From contig JAPYXD010000727.1 in the NCBI GenBank assembly GCA_030998225.1, positions 4,278,001-4,342,000 on the forward strand: 64,000 nt of DNA. Direction: 5' to 3'. The translations under genes and the position numbers were made by a program. This document shows positions 11,974-23,440 of the stretch, piece by piece. Position 1 is the stretch's first letter; every line of letters starts with the position of its first letter. The notes under the pieces are model-generated. The model was given only the letters and a program-made list of their open reading frames with translations. It was not told the origin of the DNA and searched no databases. This stretch comes from Diplolepis rosae (lineage: Eukaryota; Arthropoda; Insecta; Hymenoptera; Diplolepididae).

Positions 11974-12789
11974 TTGTAAAATCGTCTATCAAAATGATAA
12001 AGAATTACTGTTTTCTTTATAAAAATAAGCGTAAAGTTTGTAAGAAAATAAAATTATTGGTAAAGAAAGAGGTTTTATAATTGAACCATGAAAACAGGAA
12101 AGTACAATATCCAATATGTCCCACTTATTGTGACGGAAAAAACGATCCTCGCTTTTCCACGTCAATGGAAGAATTAATACAATCTTTTCCGCTGCGCACA
12201 TTCAATGGAGAAAGCGAAGTAGTGGTAAAATGGCCTATTGATCAAGAATGAGTGTAGCCGTTCTCTGTGAATTATATTGGATAGAATGAGTACCTCGCGA
12301 GGGAAATCGAAGGCCTTCTCGAGCTACTTACATTTACAAGAAGAAATAAAATATCGTCTCTTGTCACTTTACTTCGACGTTGCACTTTTTCCCCTTAAAC
12401 CTTGTTTTACTTTTAGTGCAATGTCGACTTCTCTCAGTAAGTACATTACTATCCAATAACAAGATATCTTCCTAGTCTGAGGATTCGCGCACAAGAAAAT
12501 TGCAATTGACACTTGCGGTTACACCTCAAGAGGTTTTGCGTCCAGACCGCAATGAAGATTCAGAGAATTGTATACTGCAATTCATTCTCTAAGTTATCCA
12601 TAATAAATTCTCTACATTTTCTTTCACTCTTTTTTTCGAAGAGTTAATTAAAATTATATCAAACAAATATAACCTAAGAATTATAGAAATTTTACTAGAT
12701 AACAAGGTTTAGGCATTCGAACAAGCAACCTGGATATATAATCCAGATTTTGTGAAAACTGCTTATTGTGGATTAATAACAAATGGGGA
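11974..12789. other. Intron stretch, no gene seen
   Basis: Mixed AT-rich sequence. The part 12130-12330 is a little richer in GC and has short frames on both strands (11989-12201 minus, 12277-12459 plus), neither with a motif nor splice signals I would defend. Confidence 0.35.
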
Positions 12790-12968
12790 TTGACAACTTT
12801 TATATTATTAAAAATTTTCAAATTGTTATAGTTTGAAAAACAACGTCATTATAAAGAAACAAAAATAAATATCAATAATAAAGTTAAAGTATTTCTTTAT
12901 AGTTCTTTATAGATTTATATAATCATAAGAATGTAACAATTTTTCGTTTTTAAACATTACAAATACTG

Positions 12969-13673
12969 TTAAGGATGTAGTCTCGTGTTCAGGCCCGTTT
13001 TGAAAGCTTATTTCAAAATTTTTCTTTTATAACAAAATAAAATACAATCATTCCAATTTTTTCACATGTTTTGATTAACATCGTAAACCATAGAAAAAAA
13101 TTTTGTTTACTCAATTTTACACAATTTTATAATTGTTTTTTCAAGCTGAAGTTAGACACCTTTAAAAGGAGGTATGTGTGTGCCGCAAATGATTACGGCA
13201 CTTGGAGTCATCTAAAACAGAAAAATTAAATTTGTTATTGTTCTTAATACTTGTGGCTCTGTCCCGTACTAGATATAAACATTCTTATTAATAAATAACA
13301 AAATGGCAGACTTATATAAAAAACAAGTAAAAAATCGTGATTTTTTTCGTTGAAAATCGGTGCAAACACGTGCAAAAATTCAAGCAATCGATTGGATAGA
13401 ATTTTTTTAATCACCCGTGCCACTTATTAAAGTTTTGTTCCGGGAAAAATGCGTTTAATGTTTTTATTTCAGATTTCTTATAAAAAAATGTATACTTGCC
13501 GCGCGATTCACAGCGTGCGGTCCCGGAATGCTCTCGACTATGTGCTATAGCTTCGTAAATATTTCATATTTCGGTCTAAAATTTTTACAGTATACTCTCA
13601 ATATATTATACTTCCAAAATATGTGCAAAAAAAATCAATTTTTCGAAGCCCGAACACGAGACTGCATCCTTAA
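12969..13673. mobile_element. 705-bp TTAA element, GGATGYAGTCTCGTGTTC ends
   Basis: TTAA at 12969-12972 and 13670-13673 flanks inverted ends GGATG(T/C)AGTCTCGTGTTC (one mismatch in 18). It sits inside the left arm of the large inverted repeat and is absent from the right arm, so it is a later insertion. Inside, on the plus strand, is an immunoglobulin-like exon fragment (13146-13229). No transposase is seen. Confidence 0.82.
13146..13229 (+). pseudogene. Ig-domain exon fragment carried in a TTAA element
   Basis: After a convincing acceptor (ATTGTTTTTTCAAG at 13145) the frame reads LKLDTFKRRYVCAANDYGTW followed by SHLKQKN and a stop (TAA 13227-13229). The pattern L-x-L ... Y-x-C-x-A-x-N-x-x-G is the F-strand signature of I-set Ig domains. 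The usual D-x-G before the Tyr is missing, as if a few codons were lost. It does not match the Beat Ig2 end, so it would derive from another Ig gene. Chance resemblance is possible because only about 20 residues match. Confidence 0.4.
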
Positions 13674-13842
13674 GTGATAAGAGCATTATTATATATAGCA
13701 GCAGGACCAAATTCCAATCTGCACTGAAAAGCGAACAGAGAACAGGAGAAACTTATGAAAAACAGGACGACAATAATTTAGCTTACCAATCAGAAACATA
13801 GAAAGTCTTATAATGGAATTTCAGTCTTATACTATAAATTAC

Positions 13843-14384
13843 ACTCGACTCGCGCTAAGGCGACGTTTACGCTAAAGCGGCGGCAAAGTTCTCTACAGAG
13901 AGAAGTTTAGTAGAACCGTTGCACTAGCGGTGGGAGAGCCGCTCCTCTTGGTTTTAGTGTGAAGTCTACTCCGAGATTGGGGCACTGGTTACCCGAACTG
14001 GCGACAAAACTTGTGAGAGAACGGCTGGCCCAAGCGTTTCGCGTCACGGTTCGCCCAGTTTGGGGTAAGCTAATGGTTCTCCCAAATTGGGAAAGCTGTT
14101 CGAGTAGACAGAGGTTGCGCAGCTTTCCGTGTGTTTAGCGTAACAGTTTTATGTATTGGGCAAGCGGTTTCACCAAACTTTTCTTTGTGTCGGTAAGGCG
14201 TGGGGCGTTGCTTCCCCTTTTTCCCCACCACGAACAATGAGTTACCAACGTGACTCTGTTTTCATGCGTAGACATCAAAACTAAACGCACGATGCAAGTC
14301 GCAGAAAATGAGTGGGATCCCTTCTCGCTGATGCCTCAACGCTAACACTCGGTTCTATCTGCGTTGCCTTAGCGCGAGTCGAGT
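13843..14384. mobile_element. GC-rich ~540-bp MITE
   Basis: The ends ACTCGACTCGCGCTAAGGC and their exact complement GCCTTAGCGCGAGTCGAGT (19 bp) face each other. The interior is markedly GC-rich against an AT-rich neighbourhood and contains repeated gene-free motifs around CCCAATTGGG / CCGAACTGGC. It interrupts the left arm of the large inverted repeat. No target duplication was settled. Confidence 0.75.
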
Positions 14385-14435
14385 ATATAACTAAATTATA
14401 TTAAATACATATTGTATTTATAATTCGCATACTAA

Positions 14436-14557
14436 TTTTTACATTCTCATCATGGATGAGAAGGTATTGGTTTTATGTGAAAAATGACTTTCGAAATTTT
14501 CATCAAATCTTTACGTTTTGAGACCCCCCGAGTCAGAAAAAAGGGTTTTCACGAAAG

Positions 14558-14592
<35 letters not shown>

Positions 14593-16952
14593 AGGTCGTG
14601 TGCGGCATAACTCTCGATAGAATTATCAGATTGAATTGAGCTTTGGCACACTTTATCGGAGCCGAAAAAGTAAGGACAAGTTCGTTAACCAGTCACGTCC
14701 AATCAAAATTGAGGGATTGAGCACTACTTTTGTGTTTTTGAAAATAACTTTTTGGAAAAATCAAAAATTTCAATACTGGTTTTTGATAGTGCTCAGAAAT
14801 CTCTACAAATTATCCTGATAACATTTTTTGATTAAATCAAAATTAGAAATATTACAGCATATTCAAATTCGAAAAAAGTCAATATCAAAATTCCATTTTC
14901 CACTTAAATTATATGAGATACGAAAAAACGTTATGATACAATATTATTTTCTACATAAAGACCTACAAATTTGAATTGTAATATTTTTCATAAGATGCAT
15001 ATTTTTCTTTTTAATTAAAAAAAAAAAATATTGAAAATCCAAAATTCAATTTTTTAACAATAATATTCGAAATACGAAAAAAACGTAAGAATACAAAGTT
15101 GTTCGTTACAAAAAGATCTACAAGTTTTGTCTCACACAGTTTCTCAAAAAACATATATTTTTCGTTTCAATTCCAAAAAATACGATTAAAATTCAAGAAT
15201 TCCATTTTTTAGATAAAATATATGAGATACATAAAAAACGTTTAGATGAAAAATTATTTGCCTAAATGAGGTCTACACATTCTTATTAAGAAATTTCTCG
15301 ACAGGATGTATATTTTATGTTTTGATTTTTAATATTGAAAAAATTCGATTTTTTTCACTAAAATATGTGAGATACAAAATAAGCGTTGTTCTGCAAAATC
15401 GTTTCCTTAAATAAAGTATACGATTGTTTTTCCTTTTTTAGATATTTGGAAGAAAATAAATTATTTTAGCCATGTAATTTATTAAAAAGTTACTGAAATA
15501 TATACAGAAAATCGAGCGCGAAGCGCGAGTGTCATGATGAGAATGTGTTCCTTAAGGCTGATAGAGCCTTAAGTAAATTGAATTTCCTGTTTCACTTAAA
15601 TTCAAAAAGAAATTGAGTGACTTTGAGAAAATGTGTAATTCACATCACCTGTAATATTATTATAAAATTGGTTTGAGCTTCAGTATCAAATTATAAGAAA
15701 TAAACTTAAATGTATGCAAAGAGCACAAGACCGAGCTTACTGAAGCTTAAACCAATTTTATAATATTAAAGATGATGTAAATTACTCATTTTCTCAAATT
15801 CACTAAATTTCTTTTTCAGTTTAAGTGAAACAGGAAATTTAATTTACTTAAGGCTCTATCGGCCTTAAGGAACACATTCTCAACATGACACTCGCGCTTC
15901 GCGCTCGATTTTCTGTATATATTTCAGTAACTTTTTAATAAATTACATGGCTAAAATAATTTATTTTCTTCCAAATATCTAAAAAAGGAAAAACAATCGT
16001 ATACTTTATTTAAAGAAACGATTTTGCAGAATAACGCTTATTTTGTATCTCACATATTTTAGTGAAAAAAATCGAATTTTTTCAATATTAAAAATCAAAA
16101 CATAAAATATACATCCTGTCGAGAAATTTCTTAATAAGAATGTGTAGACCTCATTTAGGCAAATAATTTTTCATCTAAACGTTTTTTATGTATCTCATAT
16201 ATTTTATCTAAAAAATGGAATTCTTGAATTTCAATCGTATTTTTTGGAATTGAAACGAAAAATATATGTTTTTTGAGAAACTGTGTGAGACAAAACTTGT
16301 AGATCTTTTTGTAACGAACAACTTTGTATTCTTACGTTTTTTTCGTATTTCGAATATTATTGTTAAAAAATTGAATTTTGGATTTTCAATATTTTTTTTT
16401 TTGAATTAAAAAGAAAAATATGCATCTTATGAAAAATATTACAATTCAAATTTGTAGGTCTTTATATAGAAAATAATATTGTATCATAACGTTTTTTCGT
16501 ATCTCATATAATTTAATTGGAAAATGGAATTTTAATATTGACTTTTTTCAAGTTTTAATGTACTGTAATATTTCTAATTTTGATTTAATCAAAAAATGTT
16601 ATCAGGATAATTTGTAGAGATTTCTGAGCACTATCAAAAACCAGTATTGAAATTTTTGATTTTTTCAAAAAGTTATTTTCAAAAACACAAAAGTAGTGCT
16701 CAATCTCTCAATTTTGATTGGATACGGCTGGTTAACGAACTTGTCCTTACTTTTTCGGCTCCGATAAAGTGTGCCAAAGCTCAATTCAATTTTGATAATT
16801 CTATCGAGAGTTATGCCGCACACGTCCTACTACAGACAGACAGATAGACAGACACAGGGGGTCTCAAAACGTAAAGATTTGATGAAAATTTCCAAAGTCA
16901 TTTTTCACATATGTTAAAACCAATACCTTCTCATATGATGAGAATGTAAAAA
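14436..16952. repeat. 2.5-kb near-perfect palindrome (foldback element)
   Basis: The left arm, 14436 to about 15683, is repeated in inverted form from about 15738 to 16952, with a spacer of only ~55 bp. Ends begin TTTTTACATTCTCATCAT. The arms contain GAGACCCCC(C/T)GTGT-type sequence next to a CTGT microsatellite, a run of AAAACGTT(A/T) modules, and GAGCGCGAAGCGCGAGTGTC close to the centre. Similarity is high along the whole length, with mostly single-base differences, so the duplication is young or kept alike by gene conversion. It has no coding capacity. Confidence 0.9.
14561..14592 (+). repeat. (CTGT)8 microsatellite
   Basis: Eight perfect CTGT units in the left palindrome arm. The mirror position in the right arm (about 16833-16853) keeps only a short, impure ACAGACAG version, making this the most divergent spot between the arms. 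Confidence 0.95.
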
Positions 16953-17700
16953 ACATATATAGGTGAAACGGGTAGGTTGCTTCGGACGAGACGGAACAAA
17001 CATCACAATAATATTAATCTTAACGAAAAATACCATAATTTTTTTAGCAAACATATATTAGAATTTGATCATGATTTCAATTGAGACAATCTAGCAATTT
17101 TACTCAAAGAAACTAATTATTTTATATGATGCTTAGCAGAAATTTTTTATATAAAAAAAGAGGGTAACAATTGCTTAAACGTAATCACAGATTTTTAAAA
17201 TTATAATCCATCTTATAGCGTGATTCTTGAACAACTTTTAAATACTAAAATTTAATTGATTTTGAGATTCTTATTAACATTTATGTTTTTCTGATTACGT
17301 CAACTGATGATTGGATTCCATGTTTTTATTGAAAAAAATTTTTATGCGAATTACAAACTCAATATGTATTTGATATAATTTAGTAATAATTTGTAGTATA
17401 AAATTGAAATTCCATTATAAGACTTTCTAGGTTTCTGATTGGTAAGCTAAACTATTGTCGCTCTGTTTTTCATAAGTTTCCCCTTTTCTCTGTTTGCTTT
17501 TTAGTGCGGATCGGAATTTTGTCCCGCTATGACGTATAATTATGTATAGTGTGTTATCTAAAAAACTTTTCAAAATATCTCATATGGATCTAGAGGTAAA
17601 TATTTGAACTTTATATTGATATTTATTTTTATTTCTTTATAATGACGTTGTTTTTCAGAGTATAAAAATTTGCTAATTTTTCATCTAATTTTAATATTTT

Positions 17701-19089
17701 TCTGTATCCTGTTGCACAGAGAGGCGATTTTTGACTATATTCTAAATAAATTTATACATGTAATTTACATATAGCCAAATGTCCTGATGAGAAAGTCGAA
17801 GATGGCTTCGAAACGTCGAAATACATTCATTTTGGTCTGTAGAAATCGTTTTTTGTCTTACTCAACTTCATAAGCTTATCAAAAACAAAAATGCATATTC
17901 CGTAGTTTGAATCCTCAAGAGAATAAGGAAAAATAGTTTTTCCATACAATAAAATTAATAATGGAAACAAGATTTAAAAATTTTGACATTGTGACAGCTC
18001 ATGGAAATGCTTGAGAAAAAATAATCGGTTTAGCAGTTTTCTTGAATACCAGAACAATTAAAATAATCGAAATCATATTCCTTTTTTATTGAAAATTAGT
18101 CAAGTTCAACTAGTTTAAAAAGCAATACAAATACAAACTCTACAAAAACAGGACTTTAACAAAAAATTTATCAAACTGTAGCATTGACTCTAAGCAAATT
18201 TTCATTAATTTTTCCATTGGGTTTATCAATCTGAAACAAAATAAAAATACAAAAATAGAATTTCAGCTTTCCAGTACGAATATTGAGGAAGTTTATATGT
18301 AGCCGATATTTATCGAGGAAGTTCCAAATTTCATGATATGACTTAGTTTTGAAAAATAAACATTTTCAATTCAAAAAAGAGGACACAGAGATAAATTCAA
18401 AAGACTGTTTTCTCTGCTTTAAAACTTGGAGAGAATTCAGGCATTTTATATCTCTCGCTTCAAAAATTCGTAGAAAGATTTGTACAATAAATACATTTTG
18501 ACTGGGTAAAACTCGACTGCTGCAAGATAGTATGATACGATGGTGTTATAGATAAGACACGTCTCGTGAGACTATCTATCGTAAAATTTCGATATATTAC
18601 AGCCTTACAAGAGACTTTGATAAGAACTGCATAAAGAATGTCGTACATAAGAAACTTCAAGTAAAAGATGAAAAAAAAAATTGAGATAACCAAAATTCGA
18701 ACACTCGAAGTTGAAAAATCCATTATTGTGATGTTTTAAAATGTAAATTGAAAAGAATTTTATTTAGATATTATCTCTGTTCTTCATTAAAATATGATTA
18801 AGAAGATCTGAGTTACAAGTTAGGCAATATTCTTTTAATAATCTAATCTGAAAGAATGCGTTCAGCTTCAATGTAATACCTCCATCTCACTAATTACAAA
18901 ACTCATCAAGTCATTTTACCTTCATATTCTTTTATTTCTCACACTTTGTACGTAAAATTTATGCATTTTTATATTAAAGTTATAACATTTTAAACGTTTG
19001 CCCTTAAAATAAGAAAGTAATTTACGCAATTTAATTTGAAATACAACTCTTGAATCGTAAATTCTAGCATTGGAAATTTTGCGATCATA
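17701..19089. other. Intron stretch, no gene seen
   Basis: Contains a GAAGATGGCTTCGAAACGTCGAA motif (17797-17820) that resembles common dispersed insect repeats. The minus-strand frame 18460-18723 is Ile/Phe/Tyr-rich and I take it as chance. Confidence 0.35.
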
Positions 19090-19093
19090 CTAA

Positions 19094-19414
19094 TTAGATT
19101 AATTGATTTTCATTTGCTACTGATTTGAACAAAAAATGGTAAATTGCATACAAGAAAGTATTATTAGTGGTAATTACATTTTCACTCCAGCAGAAACAGT
19201 CAATGGAGGATATTACATTTATTCGACACTCCTTGAAAGATTCCAGTGACTCCTGATCGCTGTTGGTTGAATCGGTACAGGCGACGACCCCTAGGAATCT
19301 GAGTTGCCACATGAGGAGAACGGGAACACAGAACCAAGATGATTCGAGCACCCTAGGGAACGCTTTGCGAAGGATGCTTTGATCGTATTTCCGACCACTG
19401 AGAAAATCTGACAA
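19094..19414 (-). CDS. Candidate secreted-protein exon, unrecognised
   Basis: A GC-richer island (about 19190-19460) carries a minus-strand open frame. It contains a run like a signal sequence, SWFCVPVLLMWQLRFLGVVA, followed by CTDSTNSDQESLESFKECR. A possible donor (GGA|GTGAAA, near 19186) follows the Cys-rich end SIDCFCW. There is no clear start codon; ATG is available only inside the hydrophobic part. No family is recognised. It would be a gene lying antisense inside the Beat intron. A conserved non-coding element or chance is equally possible. Confidence 0.2.
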   Translation of the reverse strand: MSDFLSGRKYDQSILRKAFPRVLESSWFCVPVLLMWQLRFLGVVACTDSTNSDQESLESFKECRINVISSIDCFCWSENVITTNNTFLYAIYHFLFKSVANENQLI

Positions 19415-19734
19415 GTTTCCAGCGAGTGCGTTTCATTTTGCGATCTCATTTTTTGCTTTACTAGTAAAATGCAGAAATCGAGATGCTGAAGATTTTTCAT
19501 ATTATTTCTAAAAAGAAACTTGAATTTATCTTTCAGTAAAAGGAATATTTATTTTATATGAAATAATTTATCTTGAGAAATGTAAATTTGCTTTTCGAGT
19601 AAATTTGTGCTATTGAAATAACAAAAGTAAGCTTTTACATTTAAAATTAAAAAACGTTCAAATTTCTTTACTTTTTAAATTGGCAATAAATATATGTTTC
19701 CAAAAGCTGCTTCATTAAAAATCCATCAAATTTT

Positions 19735-20930
19735 TAAACGTTTAAAAGTTTTTATTTTGTAATTTTTCGAAATTACTTATTTGCAATTATATCTTATGAA
19801 TTAATTTTCCAAATGCAATATCTAAACTACAAATATTTGCAACATTGACTATCCTTACGTTGGATTATCGGTTTTCCTGATTGAGGGAAAATTCGTAAAT
19901 TACAAACGAGTTGAATCTTGAAAAATTGAAAGATTCAATGAAAATACATTTTCTGATTTATAGAAACTCTTGAATTCGAAATTCCTAGCCCATCAAAATT
20001 TATAAGTTATAAGATTAAAATCAGGATTTTTATTTTCCATTTTCTAAAGCATGAAATTATCAAATATTACAATTATTATCATTAAAAAAAATTGAGAATC
20101 TATAAAATCAGAAAATGTAATAGTATACAAGGTGTTCGATAATTTCGTACAAATATTTCTACCACATGTTCCTGGGGTCCATGCGAACAAAAAATAATTG
20201 ATACATTTCTTCCTGTTTCGAATAATTATTTCGAGATATTAGCCATCAAAGTTTTTTTCGATGCGCATTTTAATGAGTTGGAAGCCATGAATGAATTTAC
20301 GATTGTGGACGTGTTTTACATCGTAGAGAGGTCAGCTATGGCTCTTAGAAAGGTATAAGTACCCCCTTTAACCCTGTTTAAAAAAACACAAGTTGTCTTT
20401 TAAAATTTTTGAGAAAAACTAAAGTTCACCTCAAGTCATGCGAATTTTTGCCCCAAAAATTGGGTTTGACTTATTTATTCTGTTTCATTCCGTAAATTTC
20501 TCGTGATTTTTATCGAACAGGGTGAAAGGGGACCTTTCCAACCTTTCCAACGAGCCATAGTTGACCTTTCCACGATGTAAAACACGATAACAATCGTAAA
20601 TTCTTTCATGGCTTCCAACTTATTAAAATGCGCATAGAAAAAAATTTTGAAGTCTGATATCTCGAAATAATTATCCGGATCGGAAAAAAATTTATATATT
20701 ATTATTATTCATTAAATTATTTTTTTACGAATTATACGAATTTATTTACGTATTTTCCCTCAATCATGAAAACTGATAATCGAACGTAGAGGTAGCCAAT
20801 GTTGCAAATATTTGGAATTTAGATATTGATATTAATTCATAAGATAAAATTGCAAAAATGTAATTTTGAAAAATTTCATAATAAAAAATTTTAGACATTT
20901 AAAAATTATTATTATATTATTTTTTGTTTG
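19735..20930. repeat. ~180-bp inverted repeat pair around a MITE
   Basis: The sequence 19735-19905 (with TTGCAACATTGACTATCC) and 20745-20930 (reverse complement, GGTAGCCAATGTTGCAAATA) are inverted copies. The right copy lies inside one arm of the foldback at 20128-20986 and is absent from its other arm, so it is a later insertion or a captured piece. It is probably a small dispersed repeat. Confidence 0.65.
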
Positions 20931-20986
20931 TATAGGCCCCAGGAACACGTGGTAGAAATATTCGTACAGAATTACCGAACACCCTG
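20128..20986. mobile_element. 859-bp foldback MITE, CARGGTGTTCGRTAATT ends
   Basis: TA (20126-20127, 20987-20988) flanks the inverted ends CA(A/G)GGTGTTCG(A/G)TAATT. Complementarity then covers most of both halves (GTTCCTGGGG, GGAAGCCATGAA, ACATCGT), so the element folds back. The right arm is longer because of a ~200-bp insertion. TA duplication suggests mobilisation by a Tc1/mariner-type transposase. Non-coding. Confidence 0.8.
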
Positions 20987-21562
20987 TAGAAATTGAGGAA
21001 ACTGAATTTTAGTGAATTGCAGGCATGAAAATGTTGTTTTGTAAAGGTTTCCAAGCTCTAAATCACATATAATATTATAAATCAATAAGCCCAGTTTTTA
21101 TTATTTTTTATAAGTTATGTCACTTCCCGCAACTCTATCGATTCAAACTACAAAGAAATCAAGAAACCAATAAAGGGATCAAGATAGCATTACCGTGTGC
21201 GTGATTTTATCGACACAGGTTACAGCCAGATCTACAGATCAATAGAATGATCAATATGGAATTACAATGTGTCGTTATGATACCCATACGAGATAACAAA
21301 TCGACTGACCCAAAGAGAAGGTGAATGAAGCCCTACAGTTAGGGGCGGATTTACACAAGGGCCTCAAGGAGGGCGGCAAGAATGAGGGTTTATGTGCATT
21401 TTTCTTCAAAATTCTTAAATATAAATTTGCAATACTTGAAAACCAAAAAATCTAGATTTCTTATACTATAAATCTTATTGGAATGTAATCACTGTTTTTA
21501 TTTTTTTTAAATCGCGCCTTGACAATATTTGTTCAAGCAATAGAGGGGAGGGGCGGTTCCGG

Positions 21563-22332
21563 TGCAGAAATTGCCCAACTTGATTCCAAGTTCCGATCCG
21601 GGACGGATCGGGTTTTCAACATGTGGCCGCTGGGGGGCACAGGGTTTGGCCTGGGTTGAAATCACATTGGATTATGATAGACAAGATTATTTTCAAATTT
21701 TGTGTTGTGGTCGAGTTGTGGCGAGTTCGGAAGCACAGAATCGTTGGTGAGATTTCTTATATCCGCATTTATATCAAGCTAAGTTAATTCACTAGATTCA
21801 TTACATAAATCCTAACATTGTAATGAACTAGATTATTACTTAAAATATTTTTTTATTGACGATAATTTGAAAAGCAAATTATAATTTTTAGTGTAGAACG
21901 TTATTGTGTTTCATTATTTTTTATATCGTATATTCAATTTTCCAAAGTGAATTTTTTAAAAGGAAAATGATTAATAATGTAATTTATTTTTAGATTCAGA
22001 AGAATCGAATAGTTCGACAGACAACGAAGATGGGTTTGACGATTATATTGTTTTTATACTTTTAATTATACTGGTGCATCACTAATCTGAATTCATGAAA
22101 TAAATTTGTTTGCACCAATTATTTATTGTTATTAAACAAAAAGCCTTTAAATTTACTATTTGTAAAAATACAAAATTAGAAGAGGCCACATCTGGACCAG
22201 ATCGGGCCCCCATTTTACAGGCCCAGGTCTGGGCCCGATCGGGTAGGGCGTTTCATTACTGGTCTGGCGCTAGACACTTTACCCTATCGGGGCCACATTT
22301 TTTCCGATCGGCACCCCAACAAAATTTCTGCA
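21563..22332 (+). mobile_element. TGCAGAAATT element, copy 1 of an inverted pair
   Basis: It starts TGCAGAAATTGCCCAAC and ends ..CAAAATTTCTGCA, with CGG on both outer sides. The ends are GC-rich (GGATCGGG, GGGCCCGATC palindromes) and the middle is AT-rich. Near the middle a good acceptor (TAATTTATTTTTAG) precedes a short frame, DSEESNSSTDNEDGF.. then a hydrophobic tail ILLIILVHH and stop. The second copy lies inverted 174 bp away. Confidence 0.65.
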
Positions 22333-22506
22333 CGGATTAGTCTAGTTTGCTCGTCATAGTTTTAATTCAATAAAATCGGCGCCACGACATAAGGTCTATG
22401 AGTTCAACGACAGTAAAAAATGAAGAGGAATCGCCTTAGAGAATCCTCTAGAATAACCGGGATCAGAAATCAACCATCTAATTAAGACTCATCTCAACAC
22501 CTCCCG

Positions 22507-23440
22507 TGCAGAAATTTTGGTGGGGCGCCGATCGGCCCCCGATAGGGAAAAATGTGGCCCCGATAGGGCAATCTGTATAGCGCCAGACCAGTAATGAAAC
22601 ACCCTACCCGATCGGGCTCAGATCTGGGCCTGTAAAATGGGGGCCCGATTAGGCCCAGATATGGCCCTTTCTAATGTTGTATTTCTACAAATAGTAAATA
22701 TTTAAAAAGTATTTGTTTAATTACAATAAATACTTGTTTCAAAATTTTTTTTTTCATAAATTCAGATTAGTGATGCAACAGTATAATCAAAAGTATACAA
22801 ACATTATAATCTCCAAACGACTCTTCGTAGTCTGTAGAACTATTCGATTCTTCTAAATCTAAAAATAAATTACATTATTAATAATTTTCTTTCTAAAAAA
22901 TTCACTTTGAAAAATTTAATATACTATATAAGAAATAATGAAACACAATAACGTTCTACACTTCAAATTATAATTTTCTTTTCTTTTCAAATTACCGTTA
23001 AGGGGGGAGTAAGGGATAATTTGAAACAAAAAACACTTTTTTCGATGATTTTTTACGAAGATACAGCTTAAATAAATTTATTCAAACTTTTTTTAAATTA
23101 TAAAGCATCATCTGAAGAATATCTAGTTAAATGTTCGTAATTAAAGATTGAAAAATAAGCCGGTGACAGAGCATTTCCTAAAACGTCTTTTGAAAAATAC
23201 GTTGTGCGGTGAACACGATCCTGCAAAAACTACTCGACCAATTCTTTTCAAACTTGGAACATACTTTCTTGGTATAAAATGCAATATCACCACCACAGCA
23301 AAAAATTTTTAAATAATCTTGTCTATCATAATCCGATGTGGTTCCGACCCGGGCCACACCATATGCCCCCCTGCGGCCAAATGTGGAAAATCCTATCGGG
23401 CCCGGATCGGAACATGGGAATAAATTGGGCAGTTTCTGCA
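22507..23440 (-). mobile_element. TGCAGAAATT element, copy 2 (inverted)
   Basis: This is an inverted copy of 21563-22332, again ending TGCAGAAA on both sides. The acidic/hydrophobic mini-exon is kept in frame, reading DLEESNSSTDYEESF.. and ILLIILLHH before the stop, with the same acceptor. It has an extra ~250 bp (from about 22996, starting TTAAGGGGGGAGTAAGGG) absent from copy 1, probably an inserted or truncated TTAA element. Confidence 0.65.

Larger units (their letters stand above)
12790..17700. repeat. ~4.9-kb composite inverted repeat
   Basis: Two separated blocks match in inverted orientation: 12795-12900 with 17600-17690 (sharing TTTCTTTATAATGACGTTGT) and 13697-13840 with 17397-17535 (sharing CATTATAAGACTTTCTA). 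Their order is mirrored, so they are remnants of one pair of long inverted arms about 400 bp in length. Between the arms lie a TTAA element (in the left arm only), a GC-rich MITE and a very large palindrome. It may be one long-TIR transposon later filled by insertions. Confidence 0.7.

Noticed and set aside
14561..14592. Clustered short repeats as a possible CRISPR array
   Set aside because: The units are contiguous 4-bp microsatellite steps without spacers, and the genome is eukaryotic.
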